From contig CAXXSW010000007.1 of assembly GCA_963677625.2 (NCBI GenBank), positions 434,001 through 498,000 on the forward strand: a stretch of DNA of 64,000 nt. Reading direction: 5' to 3'. Each line of letters starts with the position of its first letter. The stretch's first letter is position 1. The notes under the pieces were generated by a model, which searched no databases, had not been told where the DNA came from, and saw nothing but the letters and a program-made list of their open reading frames with translations. The translations under genes and the position numbers were made by a program. Source of the stretch: UBA1351 sp963677625. Lineage in GTDB: Bacteria > Bacillota > Clostridia > Lachnospirales > Vallitaleaceae. Shown here one piece after another: positions 33,551 through 41,239 of the stretch.

Positions 33551-34726
33551 ATGTTAATCGTTGGTATTGATATTGCAAATAATCGACATGAAGCATCTAT
33601 CATTAATGATAAAGGTAAAGTTCTTGGAGCATCCTTCTCTTTCACTAATTCTAATGCAGGTGCTGCCAAACTTCTTGATCACATACATAGAGCAAACAAA
33701 CATAATGAAACATTTGTCTTCGGACTCGAAGCAACTGGTCACTACTGGCTATCTTTGTATTGCTATCTTGTAGACAGAAACTTCACTGTCCACGTTATTA
33801 ATCCCATTCAGTCAAACAGCTTAAGAAAACTATATATTCGTAAAACAAAAAACGATTCTGTTGATTCCTTTATTATAGCAGAAGTTATTCGTTTTGGTCG
33901 TTATACCGAAACTCAATTAAGTAACGAACTCATCATGGCACTTAAACAACTGACTAGATTCAGATCATACCTTGTTGATCAATCAACAGAATTCAAACTT
34001 AAAGCTATCGCTATACTTGATCAAGTCTTCCCTGAGTACCACAAACTTTTCACGGATACTTTTGGTTCATCATCTAGAGCATTATTAGAAACTTATACAA
34101 CACCTGAAGAAATCTTAAAAATTAGTACTGAAGACCTCGCTGATTTCCTTAAGAAAGCAAGTCATGGAACTGTTAGTCATGCAAAAGCAAAACTTATTAA
34201 AGAATCAGCCAAAGACAGCTTTGGCATTAAGTTTGCAACTGATGCTTTTAGCTTTGAGCTTCGTCAAATCATTGCTGAAATCTCCTTTATTGAAGGACAA
34301 ATCAAAGAAACTGAAAAAGAGATCGAATCCTATTTTGTACAGCTAGATTCACATTTAACAACGATACCAGGTATCGGTATTGTTCTAGCTGCATCGATCG
34401 AAAGCGAAATTGGTGATATCTCTAGATTCAAAGATCCATCAAAACTTGTTGCTTTTTCAGGTATTGATCCAAGTGTAACTCAATCCGGTGAATTCAACTC
34501 AAACCATAACAAAATGTCTAAACGAGGTTCCCCTTACTTGCGAAGAGCCATCTGGATGGCAGCCATATGCGCATCAAAATATGACCCAGCATTAAAAGCC
34601 TATTACAGTTAGAAAAGAGCTGAAGGCAAACATCACATGACCGCTATTGGTGCGGTATCAAGGAAACTGACGTATATAATATTTGCAATAATGCGTGATA
34701 AGAAGGATTATGTTCCGAATATCTAA
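33551..34726 (+). pseudogene. IS110-family transposase with late nonsense codon
   Basis: ATG at 33551 with GGAGG upstream. The frame is full and has all DEDD and Ser-region motifs (GIDIANNRHEAS, FGLEATGHYW, AFSGIDPSVTQSGEFNS). A TAG at 34610-34612 interrupts it after KAYYS; the next 37 codons (RAEGKHHMTAIGAVSRKLTY and on) are in frame and match copy 1. A single stop thus removes the last 38 of 391 residues. Confidence 0.85.
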
Positions 34727-34805
34727 TTGCGCCAAAGTTAATTATGTTGGAATAGAGATCTGCAAGTGCAGACCTCTATTGGTTGTGCTCTCTATCATTA
34801 TTAAT

Positions 34806-35186
34806 CTACAAGCAAAACATTCTTAAAGCTTCAAAATTATCATACATATTCTCATTTACTTTTTTGATTTTTTTACCATTGAGTTTATTATTCAAGTATA
34901 CTTCAGACATAAAAGGCTTATTATTCAATCGGAATTCTATATCCTTTCGTTTAAATGACTTTTTCATAAAAAATCTCTGTATGCTGACCTCATTATCGTC
35001 TATATATATTTTATATGGATAAATCAATTCGTACATAACCAATGATAAGAAAAAAAAGCTAATATATGATAACCAAAACCAGGTCTTATACGTATCAATT
35101 TCTATTGGGTACTCTAATAAGATGAAAATCAGTTTACTTAGTATCAATGCAATTCCAGCAATGAAAACTCGCTTTATGCACAACAT
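34806..35186 (-). CDS. Membrane immunity-like protein of cassette E
   Basis: 126 aa. Two membrane helices (about 8-25 and 36-55; FIAGIALILSKLIFILL and TWFWLSYISFFFLSLVMY), then a basic cytoplasmic domain (IYIDDNEVSIQRFFMKKSFK). It starts 16 bp after the toxin module with AAAGGAAGTGA upstream. A membrane immunity protein would suit a toxin that acts at the membrane (inference). Confidence 0.6.
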   Translation of the reverse strand: MLCIKRVFIAGIALILSKLIFILLEYPIEIDTYKTWFWLSYISFFFLSLVMYELIYPYKIYIDDNEVSIQRFFMKKSFKRKDIEFRLNNKPFMSEVYLNNKLNGKKIKKVNENMYDNFEALRMFCL

Positions 35187-35202
35187 TTATGTCACTTCCT
35201 TT

Positions 35203-35805
35203 CTACTTAGGCCAAGTCCAAGATTCCGCACCACCTATTTCTATTGAGAATCCTGATACTCCATATGTTATATCTATTGAATTTATCCTTATATTATCAT
35301 CTGTAAACCCAATAGAGGTTCCTACTCCTACTGTTGGTATAATTGGTACCGTAAATGCAACATTGATAGAAGTAGTTCTTCCATAAAAATCTGTTAGATC
35401 GGTTGCATCATTTGACCACACATACTGCAACAAAATATTGGCTTCAATATTGTATACAAATGTTTCAGCTTCAGATTCTGTCCATACTACATTATTATTA
35501 TCTCTAATAACTCCATCACCTTTTTGCATCCCATAGAAAAGCGCTAAGCTAGAACTAACTGATACTCCATCAACACTAGAATGAAATGGACTGTTGCATT
35601 CAATAAATTCTAGAAGTCCTTCATCTTGTGCACCACTTGGCTCTCCAATTGTATAAATTTGTATTACATCATCACCAAATATCTCCAGCAATTGATCATT
35701 ACTCAGCATAACGGGATCATCTGAGTATAGTTTTTCGTTTCTTTCATCAATTACTCTTAGTATACCATTAATATCGGGATCACTTGACTTTTCATAGCTG
35801 GTCTC
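35203..35805 (-). CDS. Orphan toxin module E (no own start)
   Basis: A 201-codon frame beginning with the shared leader ETSYEKSSDPDINGILRVID, which overlaps the end of the HTH gene; ATG 35709 has no ribosome site. The rest (FGDDVIQIYTIGEPSGAQDE, VAFTVPIIPTVGVGTSIGF, ending SIEIGGAESWTWPK) is beta-rich with a hydrophobic Val/Ile/Gly stretch. Family not recognised. With a membrane immunity partner it may be a pore-former or target the envelope; this is inference. Confidence 0.5.
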   Translation of the reverse strand, partial: ETSYEKSSDPDINGILRVIDERNEKLYSDDPVMLSNDQLLEIFGDDVIQIYTIGEPSGAQDEGLLEFIECNSPFHSSVDGVSVSSSLALFYGMQKGDGVIRDNNNVVWTESEAETFVYNIEANILLQYVWSNDATDLTDFYGRTTSINVAFTVPIIPTVGVGTSIGFTDDNIRINSIDITYGVSGFSIEIGGAESWTWPK

Positions 35806-36331
35806 TATCCTTCATTAGATTAAATCGATTCCCTTCTACTACAGCCAATGCACTCTGATATTCGGGAGAGTCCATAATGCTTTTCAAGAACATATTTTTC
35901 TTCCGTTCTGATATATTTTTAACCTGCTTCATCTTTCTTCGATATGCATGAATAACCTCAGAGATTATGATGTAGCCTGATAACCTAAGTTCATCATAAA
36001 TGAAATACGTATTATTATGCCTGCGTTCCACCCTCAATATCTTTTTATCCTCTAGCTCGTTAATGTACTTTCTAACGGTAGAATGATTCATATCAAAGTT
36101 TAAAGCGATGTCCTCAATGGGTGGGTAAGCGTAACTGTTGTTTCCCATATACCCAATAATATCAAACAAAATAATCTTTGCTTGGTGACTTAAGTTAGAA
36201 CACCTAAGTAACTTGTGGGGTATCTGGACAAAATACTTATGACACACATTGGTCAAATCATCTGATGCTAATTCTGTCATTACCTCTGTTGCTGATTTCT
36301 TTGAAATTGGTTCTTGTTTTTTTTTACTCAT
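35792..36331 (-). CDS. Helix-turn-helix protein, replication-initiator-like
   Basis: 179 aa, AGGAGG before the ATG. The winged-helix part (about 45-115) has LSHQAKIILFDIIGYMGNNS and FDMNHSTVRKYINELEDKKI, the pattern of the helix-turn-helix proteins common on integrative elements and plasmids as replication or transcription regulators. Its last codons overlap the toxin-module leader at 35792-35805, so the C-terminus may have been replaced when the cassette joined. Confidence 0.65.
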   Translation of the reverse strand: MSKKKQEPISKKSATEVMTELASDDLTNVCHKYFVQIPHKLLRCSNLSHQAKIILFDIIGYMGNNSYAYPPIEDIALNFDMNHSTVRKYINELEDKKILRVERRHNNTYFIYDELRLSGYIIISEVIHAYRRKMKQVKNISERKKNMFLKSIMDSPEYQSALAVVEGNRFNLMKDRDQL

Positions 36332-36603
36332 TCCGAATACCTCCTAGTTTTTTTCGAGGTGCTTTATTGCCCTCACCTTATCAGTCGTAGCGATAATATT
36401 TTTTGTTGCGATAAAATTTATAGCTAGTATAAGTTTTGACTTTTATAGACAGAGGAACGGCGAACCTAAGAGAATTCACAACAAAGGTGGGGTCACCTAT
36501 TCAAACCTTTAAGCATAGTGCTCATTCGGGGTATACTTATTACCTCGAGTATGTTAGAAGGGCTTTAAAAGGCTATTGGAAAGCCTATTAGTGGACAAAA
36601 TAA

Positions 36604-36645
36604 AAGATGCTCTACTACTACTGGTTATAGTAGTTAAAGCATCTC
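36604..36645 (-). terminator. Hairpin downstream of the deaminase toxin operon
   Basis: agatgct/agcatct outer stem with an inner tagtag/ctacta-type stem. On the minus strand it is followed by TTTTATTTTG, fitting the end of the 42637-36961 operon. On the plus strand it is followed by CTTTTGG. Confidence 0.6.
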
Positions 36646-36663
36646 TTTTGGAGGTGGGGTACA

Positions 36664-36708
36664 ATGAAATTCAATGCCACCCACTTTATTAGTCGGTATA
36701 GGGTATAG
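36664..36708 (+). CDS. Very short frame with strong ribosome site
   Basis: ATG preceded by ttggaggtggggtaca; reads MKFNATHFISRYRV. Lies right after the hairpin. Only the ribosome site supports it; it could be chance. Confidence 0.15.
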   Translation: MKFNATHFISRYRV

Positions 36709-36960
36709 TCTTGTTGCGGTTAATATTGGTGTTCTATCAAGACCTTTCTTCCCCGCCCAACTAGTCATAATCAGGATGGGAACATTGTTGGCTTTAAGTA
36801 AAAGAAAATCCAGTTAATTTTTCTAAGATTTTGAGAAACCCTATTTATATAGTGTTTTCAAGCCTGCAGTGGGCGGGAAATTTCGAGAAATTTTCTCACA
36901 TATAACAAGGGTAACCTCTAATCTTAGTTGTGTTAATGGTTTACTGGGTACTGGGTGGGG

Positions 36961-37434
36961 TTAAGCAGTTTCGTGTACAACTACTCTTATAGATTCATTG
37001 ATGCTTTTCTTACCATAAAATATCGATTCATCAATGAACTCTGCTGAACTAATGCTTTTTATCAAATTATTCTCATACTCACGAAGTTTTTCTTTGATAG
37101 GGTGCCTTTTTTCCTCTTCAAAACATTTTAACATCTCTTCTTTTAGAGACTCTGAAATATCAGATTTACATCTAACACCCAACTGCATTAATTCTAATTG
37201 GTCTTTAGGATTCAAATAAGTGTTTACTAGTAACATCTCATCTGATGAAGATTTAAAAATGTATAAATCCCCAGTGCCAAGGTTCTCCTTGGAAAATTTC
37301 CCTTGACAACCATGAAATATCTTATCCTCAATAAAATCTTCATCAATTGTGAAATTAAATCTTCTTCCTAATTCAATTAATTTTTCATCTTGTATATTAC
37401 TCCGCATATATGTTACTAGATACTCTTTATACAT
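36961..37434 (-). CDS. Immunity protein for the deaminase-type toxin
   Basis: 157 aa, AGGAGG overlapping the toxin stop codon, start 8 bp after the toxin gene. Soluble, alpha/beta (YKEYLVTYMRSNIQDEKLIE, FKSSSDEMLLVNTYLNPKDQ, LMQLGVRCKSDISESLKEEM). Immediate placement after a polymorphic toxin marks it as its cognate inhibitor; the family is not recognised. Confidence 0.72.
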   Translation of the reverse strand: MYKEYLVTYMRSNIQDEKLIELGRRFNFTIDEDFIEDKIFHGCQGKFSKENLGTGDLYIFKSSSDEMLLVNTYLNPKDQLELMQLGVRCKSDISESLKEEMLKCFEEEKRHPIKEKLREYENNLIKSISSAEFIDESIFYGKKSINESIRVVVHETA

Positions 37435-37442
37435 GTTTCCTC

Positions 37443-40400
37443 CTAATTGTGATAAATATTTATTTCAATATTTGGATATCTGTCCATAAATTGAGACATA
37501 ACTCCTCTGCAACTCGCACATGGTTCACGTGTTGTAAACAAATCTATTGTTCCTGTAGCATCACGATTATTACCTAGCTGTGATGCAATTTCTTCAAGGA
37601 TTTTTGATTCGGTATCTACTTCTCTATCAAAATCTTTAACCACACTAGTATCGAAAACTCTATCACTTTCATTCTTTAGTAAAACTATGTTTTCAGATTC
37701 GATGTAATCTAACGATTGTTGATTAGTAAAGCTTCCTTTTCCTATATCAGTAACATCATCAAACTTACTGAAGGCATTCATCTCTTTTGAAACTCCATCA
37801 ATATCTATTGTTGCTGTTCCAACATTACCTGACGTTCTACTTTGACTCCTTGTCAGAATATCATCAATCTTATTCTTGAAATCAGTTGCTTTATTGGACA
37901 ATGTTGAATGAAGACCTGTCCCATTCTTTATTATGTTATCAGTTCTGATATCCGTTATTGCTTCAGCAATAGTTTTAGGTTCACTGGTAATATCACTAAT
38001 TTCCAACATTTTTGCTTTGATATCTGCTGTCTTAATGGTATCGCCATTCTTAAGAACCAATTCATCAACGCTATCAAGCATTTGAGCTATCTCATCACTT
38101 GACTTACCAGCTAGACTAGCAACATCATCTGCAATGTTAAGTTTTCTAGTACCCTTAATGCTATTATCAATTTTACCACAAAAATTCCCAACTTCATCAT
38201 CGATTTTTGTAGCTATATCATCAACATAGCCATCAAAGAAGGATACAACCTTATCTATACCATTTACGATTGGCTGACCTAGCCATTTGTATATCGGGGA
38301 TTTCGTAATTGCTTCTGATATTTTGCCGCCAATCCCTTTCATAAAACCAACTGCAAGATCAGCTATATCCTTAATTTTAGTTACTATTGCAGAGTTATCA
38401 ACAATTTCAAATAAATTTCCAATCTGTTTAAGTAAATCTGCAATATTATCGCCTTTATCAACTAATTTTGCCACACTCTTGAACAGTGTACCCACAGCGT
38501 TTCCAACGAAAGGTACAATTGCTGCCACAACACTAAAAAACGCTTCTAGAATATTGATTTCAGGCAGAAGACTAACTCCTGCATTCAGAACGTCAGCAAA
38601 AGTCCCGACTCCTGGGAAAAAGCCTACTACATCAAGTATTGTCGTAACAATGTTTTTGATGTCTTGACCACTAATCCCTTCGTTTCCTTGCAATGTAGCT
38701 TCTTTTGCAGCAATTTTTTCTTCCACATCATCTCGCCATGTAACAAACTTTGAATTGACTTCTTCAAGTTCATCGCCACTCCACACTTTCATTTGAGCTG
38801 CTGGAGCTCGAGCAAAATCGTCACTTAATCCCAACTCTTTTACCATGTTAATACATGCAAGATTTTTACTATCTGCCTCTCGGAAACTACTTGCATTCTC
38901 TGATTCTTCTTTCAATGCAATGAGTTCGAGATATTGATTGGTGAATTTTGAGTCCTCCCATATTTGATAAAGATCTAATAGGGACTCCAAAGTCAAGCCA
39001 TCACTTAACCAGCTTTCTAAAACTTCATAAGGAACATACATCAGTTTAGAAATAATACTATCATTTAATCCTAACTCTCTTAAAGCACTAGAAGCTTGCT
39101 GCTCATAGATTCCTTTCAATGTTTCAGAAGTCGCATTATCAAACTCTTTTCTTAAACTTAAAAATTCCTCATAAATTGATGCAAAAGTATCTGTTTCTAC
39201 TGGCGTCTTCTCATATCCGACTATTTGGTCTAGGTTAATAACCTTAGCACTAGAGCTACTACCTCTACCAAAGATAACAACAGCCTTATTACTTAATTCA
39301 TCAAATTTAACTAGTTTAACAGTTGACCCTTCTGGACATCCATTGATTGCAGTGTTAATTGTTTCGCTACTATATCCTGTAACACTGATTTTGTCCAAGT
39401 AGGCATCATAGAAAGCACTCAAACTAAGTGATGCACCAAAACTATCATCATTAAGTGCAGTCCTAAGATCCGCTGCCTTCGCTGCAATATCAGCTCTTTG
39501 CTCTGGGCTTGTTTCAGTCTCATAACGGGCTTTTAGCTCAAACATCTGCTTGATTTGGCTAGAGCTTGGTTCTATAGGAAGGTTTTCTTTTCTTGTATAT
39601 AAGTAGCCTCCCGTACCATCAACGCGAACTGAATCAATGATCTTTCTTGACACAGTACGTTTTTTTTCTACTGGCTCATCAACGGTGTACTCTACATCGA
39701 CCATACCGTATACTGCAGGTTGGTCAATTACAGTTTTATAAACCCAATACCCAGAACGGACTACGGACCTTTGACTTTCAGTAACTGGTGGTACCCAAAC
39801 TTTTTCAGTCGAATAATTATATCCGGTTATTACTTTTCGTCTACCGTACTTTGCCGGTTTAACGACGATGGTTTTATACCTATAATATCCTGGCCTTACC
39901 ATTCTCTGAACAGCCTTATATCTAGTTTTTGCTACTTTCATTGTTGCCCATCGCCCTTCATTAGGCAACTTTGGATCATACCGCCAGACCTTCTCATATA
40001 CGTAATAAGTATATGGTTTATACTTCGTTATATATACCGGAGGTATATACTTATCCTTTACTTCACGATACTCAGCCGGTGACACTACATAAGTTTTAGT
40101 ACCATAGATAGGCGTCTTAATTGTCTTATTTACATAGTAACCAGGTTTTATAGTTACCGTTCTGTATCTATATTTTGTAGGAACATAATAATCTTGAACC
40201 CTCTTATATGTTGCTTTACTTATTAATTGTTCTTCTTGTCTAACATGTGTAACAGGCTCAATAACCGTATATGTTTCTTGAACTGTTTCATACCTAATTT
40301 CCTCCTTATATACAGCTGTAATATAGCTTCTATCCCATAAATATTCTGGATAGTTTACATCATAAGGATCAGATTCACTACCGGAAATAAATACTTCGTC

Positions 40401-40511
40401 GGTGTCTTGACTACCGCCTGTAACTGCCTGTACTTCATTAACTGTTATAGCACCCATTACTATTGTTAATACTAATAGAAGGCTCAACATACGTTTGTAA
40501 AAATATTTCAT
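37443..40511 (-). CDS. Full-length secreted polymorphic toxin with deaminase C-terminal domain
   Basis: 1022 aa, AAGGAGAG before the ATG. Signal peptide (MLSLLLVLTIVMGAITV, cleavage near VQA). About 60-300: Tyr/Val-rich repeats (KYRYRTVTIKPGYYVNKTIK, GYYRYKTIVVKPAKYG, GYWVYKTVIDQPAVYG). About 300-620: helical region. About 640-720: hydrophobic stretch (VVGFFPGVGTFADVLNAG, AFFSVVAAIVPFVGNAVGTL) that may aid membrane passage. The C-terminal module (about 880-1022) has DTESKILEEIASQLG and LFTTREPCASCRGVMSQFMD, the zinc-ligand and PCxxC motifs of the BURPS668_1122-like toxin deaminases. Predicted to deaminate nucleic-acid bases or nucleotides in a target cell; immunity gene follows. Confidence 0.82.
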   Translation of the reverse strand: MKYFYKRMLSLLLVLTIVMGAITVNEVQAVTGGSQDTDEVFISGSESDPYDVNYPEYLWDRSYITAVYKEEIRYETVQETYTVIEPVTHVRQEEQLISKATYKRVQDYYVPTKYRYRTVTIKPGYYVNKTIKTPIYGTKTYVVSPAEYREVKDKYIPPVYITKYKPYTYYVYEKVWRYDPKLPNEGRWATMKVAKTRYKAVQRMVRPGYYRYKTIVVKPAKYGRRKVITGYNYSTEKVWVPPVTESQRSVVRSGYWVYKTVIDQPAVYGMVDVEYTVDEPVEKKRTVSRKIIDSVRVDGTGGYLYTRKENLPIEPSSSQIKQMFELKARYETETSPEQRADIAAKAADLRTALNDDSFGASLSLSAFYDAYLDKISVTGYSSETINTAINGCPEGSTVKLVKFDELSNKAVVIFGRGSSSSAKVINLDQIVGYEKTPVETDTFASIYEEFLSLRKEFDNATSETLKGIYEQQASSALRELGLNDSIISKLMYVPYEVLESWLSDGLTLESLLDLYQIWEDSKFTNQYLELIALKEESENASSFREADSKNLACINMVKELGLSDDFARAPAAQMKVWSGDELEEVNSKFVTWRDDVEEKIAAKEATLQGNEGISGQDIKNIVTTILDVVGFFPGVGTFADVLNAGVSLLPEINILEAFFSVVAAIVPFVGNAVGTLFKSVAKLVDKGDNIADLLKQIGNLFEIVDNSAIVTKIKDIADLAVGFMKGIGGKISEAITKSPIYKWLGQPIVNGIDKVVSFFDGYVDDIATKIDDEVGNFCGKIDNSIKGTRKLNIADDVASLAGKSSDEIAQMLDSVDELVLKNGDTIKTADIKAKMLEISDITSEPKTIAEAITDIRTDNIIKNGTGLHSTLSNKATDFKNKIDDILTRSQSRTSGNVGTATIDIDGVSKEMNAFSKFDDVTDIGKGSFTNQQSLDYIESENIVLLKNESDRVFDTSVVKDFDREVDTESKILEEIASQLGNNRDATGTIDLFTTREPCASCRGVMSQFMDRYPNIEINIYHN

Positions 40512-40526
40512 TCTCTCTCCTTACCA

Positions 40527-41162
40527 CTAAAACAAGCTCTCTTTCATGACGACATATTTCATAAATTCACTCATGGCAAATAAAGACATTGTAAGTTTAT
40601 TCAAACTCATGTCTTTTGTACTTTCGTAATTTTTATGTTCTTGTGTAGTGCCTGTATTAGTTAATTGAATTGTATAGATTTTTTCTTCGATCTCTGCTAT
40701 TAAGTTCTCTTCTTTTTCTCGGAGCCTTAAGGTATAATTCTTAAGTTCCTCAATCCCTCTGTTTATACTCTCATCACACCAATCAATACCACCTGTTACT
40801 CTTAAAAAAATGAAAGATAGATTGATCTGAAAAGTCTCCCTACCATCTGTTAATAGTGAATCAACTCTTTCAATAGCATCATTTACATGACAAAACACAT
40901 CTGAAAGTAATGTAAGATCAACCAAATACTTGCCATACTTTTTCGAGTCCTCATTGCATTCATTTACATGAGTTATTTCTACTTTCTTTTCATTAAATGC
41001 TGTCACACCAGCCTGATCATCAAGCCTATATTCTTTGATGGATTCATCAACATATTCTTCATGCTCCGAACCAATATTAGGACCTTCTGATGCATCAGAC
41101 ATATACATACTAATAAGCAAAAAGCTACAAAACGCAAACACAAATAGCACTGATTTTCGCAT
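40527..41162 (-). CDS. Secreted helical protein of the toxin operon
   Basis: 211 aa from ATG 41162 (GGGGTGAG upstream). Signal peptide (SVLFVFAFCSFLLISMYMSD) and a helical acidic body (LTLLSDVFCHVNDAIERVDS, GIEELKNYTLRLREKEENLI). It lies 15 bp before the toxin gene, so it may be a chaperone, export partner or targeting factor. No family recognised. Confidence 0.6.
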   Translation of the reverse strand: MRKSVLFVFAFCSFLLISMYMSDASEGPNIGSEHEEYVDESIKEYRLDDQAGVTAFNEKKVEITHVNECNEDSKKYGKYLVDLTLLSDVFCHVNDAIERVDSLLTDGRETFQINLSFIFLRVTGGIDWCDESINRGIEELKNYTLRLREKEENLIAEIEEKIYTIQLTNTGTTQEHKNYESTKDMSLNKLTMSLFAMSEFMKYVVMKESLF

Positions 41163-41239
41163 AGTCTCACCCCCCTTCATAAAAACTTATATCTAAAATA
41201 CAAAAGCACCTTCTGTATCCAGATTTTATTTTTTGGAAA

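Larger units (their letters stand above)
33049..34780 (+). mobile_element. IS110-family element, copy 2
   Basis: About 1.73 kb, same left (tagtataataagcttagag) and right (gacctctatt) ends as copy 1 but clearly diverged inside. It lies between the start of toxin module D and the end of immunity gene E, the same relative position as copy 1. Confidence 0.8.
36332..36960. other. Intergenic region between toxin operon and HTH gene
   Basis: 629 bp. Holds the hairpin at 36604-36645 and a 14-codon frame at 36664. The remainder (36332-36600, 36709-36960) has no recognised gene. Confidence 0.5.
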
